Below, in pieces: positions 33,531-45,207 of a stretch of 64,000 bases of DNA. The first letter of the stretch is position 1. Every line of letters begins with the position of its first letter. The notes beneath the pieces were generated by a model, which saw only the letters and a program-made list of their open reading frames with translations, had not been told where the DNA came from and ran no database searches. Position numbers and translations under genes: made by a program. The stretch lies in NCBI GenBank assembly GCA_014529385.2, contig CM043956.1:90102721-90166720 (forward strand), read 5' to 3'. This DNA is from Adiantum capillus-veneris (taxonomy: Eukaryota; Streptophyta; Polypodiopsida; Polypodiales; Pteridaceae).

Positions 33531-33705
33531 ACTTTCAGTGCCTTTCGGACCAGGTGATGCTCCAACATTATTTAATACTGTGGCAACCGAAATCTCTCCA
33601 GGACATATCATAATTGAGAAAAAAATAGTCAATTTAGCATATATCTATATAAGGTTTTATACTTACTTATTCATGTCGTGAGGACACCTCAAATATTTTT
33701 CAAGT

Positions 33706-33714
33706 GTGGGAGGA
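33706..33714 (+). other. Polypurine tract of element B
   Basis: GTGGGAGGA immediately before the truncated 3' LTR. Confidence 0.75.
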
Positions 33715-33858
33715 TGTAAGATCCCCAATTTTTGGGTCTCTTTTAAAAATAGAAAAAATACTTTCAATATCTATTTCGTCAAATTACGATTTAGAATGCT
33801 TGCTTGATAGTATTATAAGGTTCTAAAGTGAAAAGCAGGTTGTTTCCATGTTCCAATA
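33715..33858 (+). repeat. Truncated 3' LTR of element B
   Basis: Matches the first 140 bp or so of 28096-31791 and then breaks off into unrelated sequence, so a deletion removed the rest. Confidence 0.8.
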
Positions 33859-34268
33859 GGTCAGACGGATGTTATCAAATAATTTGTGATCTTGCCAGGA
33901 AAGCACTGGGCTTTTGGCTGTGAAAGTTTGTGAGAGAACTCCAAAAACTATATGAAGGATTTAAACCATAGATGCCATGAAGTATAGGGTTTGGAAGGAA
34001 GTGCAATCAAAGAAACTTCATTCTTTCTCTCTTGTACTCACACACACAAAGAAAGAACACAAAAGAGAATATCAAAACAACACAAAGATAAAGCATCAAG
34101 GCTATGGTCATATCGTATCATAGGTAATATGAAAGGGTTAATAGATGAGTTAATGGCGTTCAATATTTTTTGACCAAACAATTCTTTGGAATTGTAGTTT
34201 TGTGCGCACCATAATATATATGTTTTGTCTAGTGATTGGGATTAATTGTGTGTACAAATCCTCTTGGT

Positions 34269-34486
34269 TCATAGCAAGATAACTACACTTACATCAAAAG
34301 AAAGATATAGTCTATAAGAGGTAGTATGATGGGATCCGGTGAAAGAAGTATTTCATTGAGCCTTTCTGTGACAAAGAGAAACACTATACGTTGTTGAAAG
34401 TGTATTTTACGGCTAATCCATACGTTAATTCTAATAGACCACACAGAGTGGAAGCGATAGAAATTCTCATCATGTGGATTATTCAT
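34269..34486 (-). pseudogene. Relic copy of the gypsy leader small ORF
   Basis: The minus strand reads INVWISRKIHFQQRIVFLF and later IILPLIDY, matching leader ORF 2 of element A. A frameshift near 34300 separates it from the shared C-terminal FDVSVVILL and stop at 34271-34269. It shows that a third gypsy element once sat here, now without gag next to it. Codons differ from element A partly by synonymous change (for example AGC CGT for AGT AGA). Confidence 0.75.
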
Positions 34487-34499
34487 CTAGGATAACTCT

Positions 34500-35060
34500 T
34501 ATATGTGCAAAATGTAGATATAAGAGAAGTGAAGAGATGAGAAGTTTCCCTCCCAAGCCCTATTCTTTCCCGTAGGCAATAAGGATACTATGGGGAGAGA
34601 TGTACCTGTAGCAAGGAGAACCTAGAATTTGTAGAGATAATGAATTTCTAAGAGTGAGCGAGATAGGTTTTGTTAAGGAGATGAGATTGAATATATATAT
34701 ATGTTGGATTAGAGATCAAAAGAAAACAACAAGAAATCAAGAAAATATCAATGTAGAACACATCTTACTTGACAAAACCTTCGGCACCATTTCTGATGGA
34801 AAGAGAAGAAGAAGGAAGAATTCAACTTTGATTGATACACCAAGTCCAAGACCTTCTTTGATTAGAGTTGATCTTCCAAGGATGGCTAGTCTTTCTCTAG
34901 AAGAAAGTGTAGGCTTATATTTATGTTAATTGCTAAGTACAATTAGGCATTACTACTCATTTTCTCATGAATTCCTCTCATCAATGGCTCGAATGCTTCA
35001 ATGGTTTTCAAGAAAGAAGAAGTCCCCTTTTATAGGTGAAGGGAACCCCCAAGGGTTTAC
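34500..35060 (-). repeat. Probable LTR relic upstream of the leader ORF relic
   Basis: On the minus strand CCTATAAAAGGGGA (TATA at 35028-35034) is followed by a leader with GACTTGGTGTATCAATCAAAG, loosely like GGTTTGGTGCATCAAAG of the element A LTR. It lies just where the 5' LTR of the relic should be. No LTR ends or PBS were found. Confidence 0.35.
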
Positions 35061-37650
35061 ACAAGAAGAGAAGAGCCAGTGTGAACATAAACTGAAAAAG
35101 TTTGAAGTGAGTTGCCCCTGCATGATGTGGGCAGACTGGGGTCTAGTATTTTGATCATATCTCCTCAACAGTGGCTCCAAATAAAACAATAAAAATATGG
35201 GAAGAAAATTTAGCTCATTAACTACAACTCCCATTTTATATACTTTTTTCAATTTGGTTTGGAACCTTGTGTTAAAAAATCATCAAAATATATAGGGTCC
35301 ATTTCAAGCAGCAAAAGTACTCCTATGGTCCCCTTAGCTTAAACTTTTATTTGATTCCAATGGACACCTCATACCATACGAAAGCATGACATTGCTACTT
35401 GAAAAAGTTTTGTATTCATGCTTGCAATAATACATTAGAATAGGTGTATCTTTGAAAATCATGACACCTAGTGTCCCACTAGAATTTGATTCCTTCGTGG
35501 TAGCTATTTAAAAGAAATGTAAGAAAAATATAAAAAATACATAGAATATTTATATATTGGAAGCTAAACTAGATATAGGATCTAGCTAGGGTGTGAGATG
35601 ATAATGAGATAGTAGAAATAAAGAATCAATGCTTTTTTCCCCAAGATAAAGAGGTAGAGCTATTGACGCTTTTCCCATAGTACTTTTTGATGGTAAAGTA
35701 AGAATATGTTACCCTTGAGATAATAGAGGAATTTCAAATTCCGAACAAACTTTTCCGAGCAATCATAAAAGCGAGCAAAAACCCCACAAGATACATAGAG
35801 CTCAAATCATAATAGAAACATTTAGAATCAAATTACATAGTACAATCTATCTATCTTTGTCTCTAAACGCCTCAAGCATTCCTCATGGAAACTTTAATCA
35901 TCCACCCTTATATTAACTCCTTGATTATCCAAGGTTATGCTCCCTCCACCAAATCACAGCTCGTGGTCATCAATATTCAAGCCATGATATATGCTTGGAC
36001 AAGTAAAAAAGTGTGTGTGTGTGTGTGTGTGTGCACGGGCATGTGCGTAATGTTGTGGAAGGGGGAGGAGGGTTTCTCAATACATAATATTATGGCAAAT
36101 TCTTGTAGGAAGAGGCTTGTTTTACAAAAAATGTTGTCAAGAGATGCCTAGTTTAGGGAAGTCATAGAAGAAGTAGATTTGTAGATCTTATTGGTAGGTT
36201 GGCGTGAATATGAACAATGTGTGTTTGCAATCTTTGGCTCTAGATTATACCTTATTGAAATTGGAGATAATTTTTTTTAAAAAGTGGCTCCATTTTTTCT
36301 AGCTCCCAGAAAATATCTTTCAATGTATTATCATGACAATTGAGAAACCAAGAGGAAAAGGAAAATATCCTTCACATCACATACTTGAAAAGAATAGTGT
36401 GAAAGCATCAAAGAAATCCATTTCAAGTCTTTTATAAATTTCATGAAAAGGAGCTTTGTATTTTTACAAAAGACTTTTTTGTTGAACACTTGGTTGTAGT
36501 CAAACTCCTTTTAAGCAGATGCAATAGTAGCCAAAAGGAATATACACTTTTACAGAGGATTTCACAAGTCTATGTGCACATAGGTAACACAATTGTCTTC
36601 AAAATGGAATGTAATAATAAAATGATGCAAAGTTTCACGATGCTGGTTACATTTCTTGACTCTCTTAATCTTGTCCTTATAACATTTAAACTTTTCATCT
36701 CTCTTCGTCCAACCCCCCCTCGCCCCTCTCTCTCAATCATGCTTTGATTAATTTAAAAACATACTAGCCTAATGTAAGGTGACTGTCGCATCATTTTTTC
36801 TGTAATGCACATAGTCATCAGCAGCTCAACTTGAAGAAATGGAAGAGCACCACATTTGTTTTTAATGCCACATGAAGGATTTGATATGTGAAAAAAGAGG
36901 CTGATCTCCTCCAGTATCAACGCAAGCTCACATGCAATGCGTGCGGTCAACAATTTCAATGAGTTGGATGCAATAGCATCCACGGTTTCCATAAATAGAT
37001 TCACCGTCATCAAATCTCTACCTTCGCAAATGTGGGATAGTTTTCCTTTCCGAGAGGGCTTAAACATCTTTCCCTCCCTTCTTGTAATAATCTTACAAGA
37101 TTGAGACCTTCAATGTGCGCAACAACTTAGCTCTGATCATGTGGCTTGCTTTTAACCTATCCGTTCTACTCATGTTGGAGCCTCTCCACTACCTTGAGGA
37201 GTTTTCCCTCCCCTATTAAGTGGTGCTCTATTTTACAAACTTTGAAAAAGGTGAAATCCTAGTGCTCACCAACATGAGCACCCAACAGGCCACATGTACC
37301 CCTCCTCCTAGGATTCACTGGGTTATTGGCTACTACCACCAACAACTTTGACACAATAGTGTTGCTAAGAAAGGCAAATATAAGATCCATATTCATTGGA
37401 TTTGGTTGTGCAAGGAAAGTCTAAAAGCTTGTTGGAAGCAAACTTGAGGCAAGAAGGTCAACTGGTGTCATTTTGACTAGCGATCAGATATAAACAAAAC
37501 CCTTAAAAAAACTCTCTAAATGACTGCGCATCGACGTGGACTCTTTCTGAGAATTTTCAAAGGACTACGGACTCTTTCAAAGTTTTCATGGCTAGTTACA
37601 AAAGAGGAGGCCCTTATCACGAGGACTTCGTGCCAAGGGCGGGGGAGGTG
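35061..37650. other. Unassigned DNA
   Basis: No gene, LTR or RNA could be supported. A (GT)n run lies at 36009-36033. The minus frame 36753-37067 (104 codons) has an ordinary composition but no motif I recognise. Confidence 0.4.
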
Positions 37651-39602
37651 ATGAAGATCATAAAGTATTGCCGACATGAGCGGTAATCACCACTTGCATG
37701 CAACGCCTTTGCAATCACCTCGACCCCAAATTTCGGCGAGAACAAAGATGGAGTTTGTGTGTGTGTGTGTGTGTGTGAGTGAGAGAGAGAGAGAGAACGA
37801 GGTTCGTCTTCCAGATTGCACGCTCACAACCAAGGAATCCCTTCTCAAAAACTCAGCCTTTCTGGTTGCGCGTCAAGATTAATGACCCTGGTATGCCGAT
37901 GCCCTTGTTCAGCAATCCCTTCATCTCCACTTCCTTCTAGAGTTTCACAAAAGCAGGGAGTGAGCAAGTCTAGCCAATCTAGCCAGTTATGCTCCCTCTA
38001 TCCTCTCAGACCAAGCGCATCAACGACCGAGTTCAGTAGATTTTCAGTGTTGTGTCTCTTGCTCACTAGCACCGTTTCTCTCTACCACGCACTCTAAAAG
38101 TCTCAAAAGCTGGCGACAATTGGGGCCTCATGAGATGATCTTCCTGCACTAGGGCTCCCCCTCCCCGTGCCCCCCCTCTCTCGCTCTCACGGACACACTT
38201 AGCCACACGTTCTCCTCATTTGAGAAAGTTAGCTAGCCCCAGTGTCCAATTTGACGCTTAAACGAGCTTCTAGTAGCCGTCTTGCGATGTACTGCCATAC
38301 TGTGTGCACGTGTGTCTCGTGTTGCATGCCCAAAACTCTCGCCCAGTAGCAGGATTGGCATATTGTGAAGGCAACGCATCCCGCCCCGCTACAGCAGCAG
38401 ACTAGGGAGACGTCTTATTTATCTCCAACACGTACGCCAACATGACTAGTGATTGATTTCCTTGCTTTGCCGTGACAAAATATGCCTACTGTGTGTAGCC
38501 GTCCAGCGCAGGTGCCTAACTCGGATTACCTCCTACGTATCCTGCTGCAAATCCACCTTCTAATCATGAGCCTATAACACCGCCTTCTTAACCACTTACC
38601 CATTCCCACCCGCACTAGCCAACCTGCCCGCCTATTTACCACTTTCAACACTCCATGCTACTCGCATGTTGCCCGTACCTCTGCCCTTTGTAGTATTATG
38701 CATCAGTATGTGCCTTTGAGTTGGCAACACAAATAGATATAGTCGAACCCTAGTTCACAACAGTTTGGAAGGAGATGTACCCGAAAATCATTGCATCGAG
38801 TCAACAATTTTTCAAAATATAGAGGCATCAAGGTCTTGACGTAGTCGGAGTCTAGCTCGCAGTAGTTTGGGAGGGGCCGGTACCCTGAAAATGCTGCAGC
38901 AAGGTGGTGTGGATAGGGTAGAGATGCATCTATATAGGGAGATAGACTATATATGATAGCAAGGTCTTCCCTCTCCTCTTCTCTTTCTCTCTCTCATATT
39001 TGGGAAGCTCCAGCCGGCTCATATTGGCATGCAAAGTGACATGACACACTCACACACGTATAGAGGTGCTTGGCACCTACTCTTCCCCATAATTACTTCA
39101 ACTCCTAAACTCTCGCCGGCCTCTCTCTAACGCAGCGCTAACTGCTAGTTGCCAGCTTTCCACCCATCCTCCTTGAAGTCCTCATGAATATCCTCCTCGA
39201 AGTCCTCAGGTTGCTAGCTGGCCGGTGCTGCCCCTATGAGACCATCTTGAACGAACCTTCATTATGATCAGTTGTGCCTACTGTTGTGGGATGGAATGAC
39301 GCTGGCAAGAATCGAGCTCTAGTGGTAATTAATACATTCGCCTGATGGTGGTCCCCATCGATCACGACTACATCAAGACTACCCCAGGGGTAGTTGTCAT
39401 TCCTCTGCATTAAAAAATAAAGCTCGTCCTAGTTTAATGTCATCAGTCCATCAATGCAGGCCTCTTCATGTGAGTTTCCATGTCAATATCCATGATGAGT
39501 CTGCAGCAGTCATGGAGGGATTGATCAGCTCATATTGGGCTCGTGCATTCTACCTTTCACCAAATTGCAATGCAGATTAACTTCGGAATTGCATGATGTC
39601 GG
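37651..39602. other. GC-richer unassigned region upstream of the AP2 fragment
   Basis: This stretch looks richer in G/C than its surroundings and lacks obvious transposon sequence. It may be the old 5' flank of the AP2/ERF gene. A compound (GT)n(GA)n microsatellite lies at 37755-37796. CTATATAGGG near 38930 is TATA-like but unproven. Confidence 0.35.
37755..37796 (+). repeat. Compound (GT)n(GA)n microsatellite
   Basis: About 11 GT units pass directly into about 9 GA units. Confidence 0.95.
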
Positions 39603-39990
39603 ATGGCCACCATGGAGTCTCCACCCACTATCAAATTGCAGGACCTTCCCCATCAAGCGTCGACAGCGATCAACACAGGTCTTTGCACCCTCCTAGCCTG
39701 CTGCAACCAAGAATTGGTAACGGCATTAACGGAACTCCAGAGACAGATGCAGGCCGGAGCAACAACAGAAAATCACCAGGTCCTCGCTATTGTGTGGACG
39801 ATCAAGAGCGTAACTTGGAGCAGCACATGCAGTGATGTAGAAAGAAAAGGCAACAACAACACAGCTAGTACTGGTACTCATGTGCATGCTGGAAGAGGGG
39901 CAATGACATTGTACAAAGGCGTGAGGAAGCGAAGCTTGGGCAAATGGGTGTCAGAAATCCGGGAGCCCAAGAAGGAGACGTGCAAGCATT
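39603..39990 (+). pseudogene. Truncated AP2/ERF transcription-factor gene fragment
   Basis: AP2/ERF proteins are plant nuclear transcription factors that bind GCC-box or DRE sites. From ATG 39603 the frame runs about 100 codons without known motifs, then LYKGVRKRSLGKWVSEIREP (39909-39968), the first beta-strands of an AP2 domain. The family pattern is Y-R-G-V-R-x-R-x-W-G-K-W-V-A-E-I-R-E; here the first Trp is Leu. After KKE the match stops: the WLGTF and helix part (about 35 residues) is missing and the frame enters a CT-rich tandem repeat. It is the only host-gene-like sequence in the window. An intron at this point is possible but no second exon was found before the LINE. Confidence 0.7.
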
Positions 39991-40122
39991 CAACTCTGAG
40001 GCATCATCCCAATATGGAGCGTCAGTCTCCTGCTCCCAATCGGACTCTCTCTCTCTCTCTCTCTCTCTCTCAACTCTGAGGCATCATCCAAATATGGAGC
40101 GCCGGTCTCTTGATCCCAATCG

Positions 40123-40169
<47 letters not shown>

Positions 40170-40250
40170 AACTCTGAGGCATCATCCAAATATGGAGCGC
40201 CGGTCTCTTGCTCCCAATCGGACTCTCTCTCTCTCTCTCTCTCTCTCTCA
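39991..40250 (+). repeat. Three-copy compound tandem repeat (55-bp unit plus CT run)
   Basis: Units begin CAACTCTGAGGCATCATCC at 39991, 40071 and 40169. Each ends in CCCAATCGGA followed by a CT run of different length. The three unique parts differ at only a few bases, so the expansion is recent. Confidence 0.95.
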
Positions 40251-40315
40251 AAAAAAAAAAAACTCTCTGAAAGAGCGCACGCCGGCGTGCGCTCTTTCAG
40301 GGAGGTTTTTTTTGA

Positions 40316-40355
<40 letters not shown>
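40223..40355. repeat. Large inverted repeat with a perfect 34-bp palindrome at its centre
   Basis: The centre 40267-40300 is perfectly self-complementary (CTGAAAGAGCGCACGCC and its complement). Outside it, CTCT pairs with GGAG, an A13 run (40250-40262) with a T8 run (40306-40313), and a (CT)13 run with a (GA)18 run (40320-40355). It could fold into a hairpin of over 50 base pairs with small bulges. Confidence 0.9.
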
Positions 40356-40359
<4 letters not shown>

Positions 40360-43300
40360 TAGTTCTATTATCGTCCTACGAGGTCAAATATGACTTATGG
40401 GACCAAATGAACATGTCACGTGGTGTGAGTGGAGTTCATAAGTGACTCTCGATGCTCAAAAATGGCTAGAATGAGCGTCGCAATAGAGAGTCCACATCGT
40501 GGTTGGGAGAGGAAGGTATGTAGGGAGAGATCATGGCTGAATATATGGGGAAAAGAGGACTTAATGTGGTCAAAAGCTGAGCACTCAAGTAGTGTGTGGT
40601 ACTCACTCTCTCGCACTTGACGAGGGCATAAGGTGCAAAGTCGATGACACTCCTCGCCAGTGCCCCAACGTCCTGTCTCGCAGCGTAGAGAATGGGAGCT
40701 AAGACGAATGGAGACAATGGTGCGGATCGCACTCAACCGGATGGGCTCAAGGATGTAGGAATGGGTTCGGTTATCTCGTTCCGAGAAGAAGAGAGATTTG
40801 TAGTTTGGGGCAACATGTGTGGTGTAATGGCTAAAGCGAGAACCTCCGGATTTCTCCCAAGCCGTGATACATTGGCGTTGTAAGAAGGCCTCATTAACTT
40901 GGGAGTCGATCGACGCATCCTTGACCAAGTGACATGCATCCCATCTTCCAAACCATTTCTTGATATCAAGCATCCACTCCGAACTTAGTATTTTGCTCTT
41001 GCATGTCTTTTGAACCATTTGACTTGCTTCATATGCGATTCTAAGAAGTCGATGCAAAGGGCTATGTTGTGTCTTACGCATGTACTCCACAACCCTTTTC
41101 ATGCCCAAGACCTCAATGGGAAGCAATCCGGACTCAAGAAGTAAGAGCATGTAGGGTGTTTGTGTATTGACTTGGAGAAAGTTGGTGAGAAAACGCTTTT
41201 GGACATTCTCAAACTCTTTCCAAGTAGACTTCCCGATACTTCCACCCCACACCTCCACTCCATAAAGAAGCACCGGTGTCACCAATGTATCAAAGAGGTA
41301 CTTTTTGAGAGCCCAACACTTGATCTCTCTTGCATTGCACATGTTCTCAAATGAATAATAGGCCCTCTTTCCGGCTTCCAAGCGACGCATTGCACAATCC
41401 TTCCATTTATGATTGGATGGAACCTCAAGGCCAAGGTACTTGAAGTGATCTACCACTTCAAGTTTCTCATTGTTATATACAATGCATGGATTTTCATCAT
41501 TGAGGGTCTTTACAAGCATAACCTTGGTTTTGGATCCATTCACGATGAGCCCGCTATGTAGGCAAAAGCGTTCCAAGACACTCATAAGCTTTTGTGCATC
41601 TTCTAATGTATGTGCCAAGAGCACTACATCATCGACATAAAGCAAAAGCATGATCACCGCATTTCCAATCTTAACCTCTTCTATGCCTTCTTGCTGCATA
41701 AAGTCAAGAACCATGCATTCCAATTCATCAATGAGTAGCCCAAAGAGGGTTGGGGAAAGTGGGCATCCTTGTTTGACACCAATAGTACTTGCAAAAAATT
41801 CTGAAATTCCATCTCCCATACGTAATCGACATATCACTTTTTGGTAGATGCGAAAGACTGCATGCATAAATTCTCTCGGCACTTGAAGGCTTTGCATACG
41901 TCTCCAAAGATTTCCTCGCGGTCCCATGTCAAAAGCTTTCTTGAAATCCACAAAGCAACAATACAACTTTTTTCCTTTCAATCGAGACGCTTCCATAAGA
42001 ACTCGAAGAGTGACAAGGTGATCAATAACGTTATGATGCTTTCAAAAACCTGCTTAGCCAAGTGCACGTTTGCCATTGTTTTCAGCCCATTCACTTATCT
42101 TCATCTCCATGATACATCCAAATAACTTTGCCATTAAAGAACCAACCATTATAGTGCGATAGTTGTTCACATTGTTTACATCTCCTCCTTTGTGCAAAGG
42201 TTTGATCCAATTTGCAATCCAATCATGAGGCATGCCATACTGAAGTGCAAGGTTAAACATATCGCATATCCAATATCGTGTTTTCTTGCTTGTCCATTTA
42301 ATCATTTCAGCCTTGACACCTTGAAGGTCACCTGCCTTGCGAGTAGCAAGTTTCTCAAGCACGCGGCATACATCTTCAATGGTAAAGAAGGGAGACATAA
42401 ATGGAAGGGAGCTACAACACTCCATCTTATCAACATTGGGTTGCTCATAGAGGTTCTTACAATGCATATACATATCCTCAAGAGTCAAGTCACCAAAGCT
42501 CTCAACGCGCTTGCCTTTTAGATTTTGCCAAAACTTGCCACATGCATTTGCTTTCTCTTGTGCTAAAAGAAGTTGTTTTTCGACTTCCCACCTTCTCCTC
42601 TTCTTTTGAACAAGTGCTTTGTATGTGTGTGAACATTTCAAGTAAACTTCCTTGTCTTTGATTGCATCCAATCTTAGCAAGTGTTTTCGGGCTTGACTAC
42701 ATTCCATGTCAAACCATTTCTTCTTGGTGCTACCTTTCTTAGACCTTTTGCAAGACATGTGTTTCACCGAAAAGCATTCCTTCGCACAAGAGAAAATTAC
42801 TTCTTTGAAAACTTTCCACTTGCATTCTAATGTTGGGCTCTCTTGATGCTCTATCATGCTTAACATTTGATCCACCATATCAGCATATATAAGTGCTCGT
42901 TTGAAGTCTAGACGTAGGTACAAATGATTCACATCATGATTGGAGGCTACATGCTCGGGCTGTTTACCACACTTGAGGTCAATACATAACATCCTATGAT
43001 CCGAATCCGGATTCCATTCACTGAGTGTAAAGCTTTGTATGCATTCTAGAGTGGCTTCTGAGAACAACATATAGTCAATCATGCTAGCACCGTTGTGCTT
43101 TCTACATGTAAAGTCATTGGTGCCTTGCCATAGAGATACACCATTTTCAATGAGCATTCCGGTACTATTGCACATATGTAGAAGTGACTTTCCATAGTGA
43201 TCCACTTCTTTTGCATCATTAGAACTTCGATTATACATGTATGAGTCATCCATTCTTCTTGAGACATGCGGCATGTCTACTTGTTGTGTGTCATGTTGTA

Positions 43301-43830
43301 ACATATTTGTGCGAGCATTCATGTCTCCAAAAACAATGACTTCACCTTGATCCTTGTAATGAGCAATGTCTTCCTCTAGTTCAACAAAGGGCTGATCTCT
43401 ATCCATATTCAAGCAAGCATAAAAGTTGGAGTCATAGTGAGGAATGTAGCAATCGGCCACAAACATGACTTGGCCATTTGGTGGGCTGATTTTCAGCCAT
43501 AAGTAGCGTTTATACTTATCTTCTTTGACAATGGAAACATCTTTCAAACCCTTTTTGGTCATACATGCTACGCCTCCTTGGCCTCTTCGTTGCTTTGCAT
43601 TTTTGGCCCACATCAAAGAATGCACATCGTATTTGTCAAATCCAAGAATTCGTTGCACATCATGCTCCATGTTTCGACAAGAAGTATCACATCGGAGTCA
43701 TTGGTAAGCTCATCAATGCCAATTCCCGCATTCCATGGATACCCGTTACAATTCCAAAAGCTTATTCGCAAGCGTGAGTTGGTCTCATAGATCATGTGTC
43801 CCTATTTGTTGAGAGAGAGAGATCTCACCA
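40356..43830 (-). mobile_element. LINE (non-LTR retrotransposon), minus strand
   Basis: One long pol-type frame with APE endonuclease, RT and a C-terminal zinc-binding region, followed on the minus strand by a short 3' UTR that ends at the (CT)n run 40320-40355. No poly(A) is seen, so the tail may be CT dinucleotides. No gag-like first ORF is visible upstream; the 5' boundary is approximate. No target duplication was found. A diverged fragment of the same family is at 55299-55790. Confidence 0.85.
40416..43795 (-). pseudogene. LINE endonuclease-reverse transcriptase ORF
   Basis: Reading from 43795: the endonuclease start ISFWNCNGYPW and VETWS, a frameshift near 43670, then RGQGGVACM, GDMNART, IDYMLFS and SDHRML, so all APE catalytic blocks are present. 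RT follows: NYRTIMVGS, then TAA (42056-42054) and TGA (42044-42042) twelve bases apart, then FVDFKKAFD, GVKQGCPLSPTLFGLLIDEL, the catalytic LLYVDDVVLLA and FKYLGLEV. The C-terminus has CTLCPRQVRESEYHTLLEC, the zinc-binding motif usual in plant LINEs. The end is the TAG/TGA region at 40416. No RNase H is seen. Apart from one frameshift and two stops the frame is well kept, so it is fairly young. Confidence 0.9.
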
Positions 43831-43870
43831 GTTTTCAAGCTTCAATCTACAGTGCTTGGGCAAAATCAAT

Positions 43871-44297
43871 GGAAATTTACCAAAATACCCCTCTAATTTG
43901 TGGAAATTCCCAAAATATTCTTATATCTATTTTGGTTGGACTCTTCAACATTTTCTAATCTTTATTCCTTTTTGACAATTGAGATCCGTTTTCGGGTGCT
44001 TAGCATGTAATTTGTTACAAATTACCTCACAAGAAGATAATTACGTCTAAAAATAATGAACTCAAATTCTAGTTTTAACATCTTGTACACTAGACAGTTA
44101 GTCATCTTATGAAAAGCTACTTTTTTTTTTGGAGAAATTTGCTCTCATAACTAGGGGTATTTTGGAAATTTTAGAAAATTTGAAGGGCATTTTGGGAATT
44201 TATGGCAAAATATTGGGGGTATTTTGAGAATTTTAGAAATTTGAGGGGTATTTTGGGAATTTCCACAAATTAGAGATGTATTTTGGTAGTTTTTTCA
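43871..44297 (+). mobile_element. MITE copy 1 (Mutator-like, non-autonomous)
   Basis: Inverted ends GGAAATTTACCAAAATACCC and its mirror near 44297. Subterminal copies of CCCAAAATACCCCTC-type sequence occur (several near the right end). Flanks AAAATCAAT and GTAATCAAT fit a 9-bp target duplication with two changes. It is the same family as 58747-59231 but inserted in the opposite internal orientation. It encodes nothing. Confidence 0.85.
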
Positions 44298-45108
44298 GTA
44301 ATCAATTTCACAAACATTTAGGAAAGATCCAAAGAGAAATTTTTCAAACTAACAGCATTTTTATAATTAAACTATATTTTCTTGAACTTTCAAAGAGAAT
44401 TTTATCTTCTTTTCCTCCCTTCAATTGGTTGTTTTGAGTTTTCAATCGGCTCATTGCTAAGAGCCTAGTCTCATTGTATGTTAGTGGAAGTAATAAAATA
44501 AAGTAAATTTTGTTAAATTGTGGTCTTGCACCTAACCTGGATTTTAGCACAATGAAGGGAACATGAGGCAGAGATCAGCTTTTTTCATATGTATTTGCGT
44601 TTCCTTATAGGGCAATGGTTGCCGCTCGTTCTAGAATTAGGTTACATTTTCCCTTTCGTCTCATTTTCCCCTTCAGTTATACGGACTAGCGAGACTGCTT
44701 TTTTGAGATTGATTTTACTAAACTTATAATTTCTAGCAGGACTCAGCTTTAAGCTAAGGCACACTTTTCCCGAACATTGGCTTCAATGGCTGTCCATTTG
44801 TGCGCAAGCGGCAGCTAGCAATGTTACGTTCCCGTGAAAGCTGTGAGCAGTTGTGTGATTAAAATTTTGTGAGAGCTTGAAAAAGTACATCACGAGTGTC
44901 GGTTTGCTTGTCGTGGTCTGCGATTCCCAGCCTGCTCCACCTTTGTGCCTAAGAGTAGGGTCATAAATGGTTGCCAACCAGTTATGTCCTTTTTATAAAA
45001 AAAATCTCATGGAAACTAAAAAAGAGCACAACTGGTTGCCACCCAACCTTCATGTGAAATGACTTAGAGAAATCTGAAAACTGAAAGAGACACAGACTCT
45101 TTCAAAGA

Positions 45109-45110
<2 letters not shown>

Positions 45111-45203
<93 letters not shown>
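45111..45203 (+). repeat. Compound (GT)n(GA)n microsatellite, about 90 bp
   Basis: About 20 GT units directly followed by about 25 GA units. Confidence 0.95.

Positions 45204-45207
<4 letters not shown>

Larger units (their letters stand above)
28096..33858 (+). mobile_element. Element B: gag-only LTR retrotransposon with 3.7-kb LTR (TR-GAG-like)
   Basis: The 5' LTR 28096-31791 begins TGTAAGATCC. A PBS at 31794, a degraded gag at 32247-33530 and a PPT at 33706 follow, then the start of the 3' LTR (TGTAAGATCC at 33715), which is cut off after about 145 bp. There is no protease, RT or integrase between gag and the PPT, only about 180 bp. The long LTR and its TGTAAGAYCCC start resemble the Del/Tekay type of chromovirus, but without pol this is not certain. 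It lies inside the minus-strand pol remnant, with the left junction at 28095/28096. Confidence 0.75.

Noticed and set aside
36753-37067. Minus-strand frame of 104 codons with ordinary composition
   Set aside because: No motif could be named with confidence and no exon context is visible; kept only as a note in the unassigned stretch.
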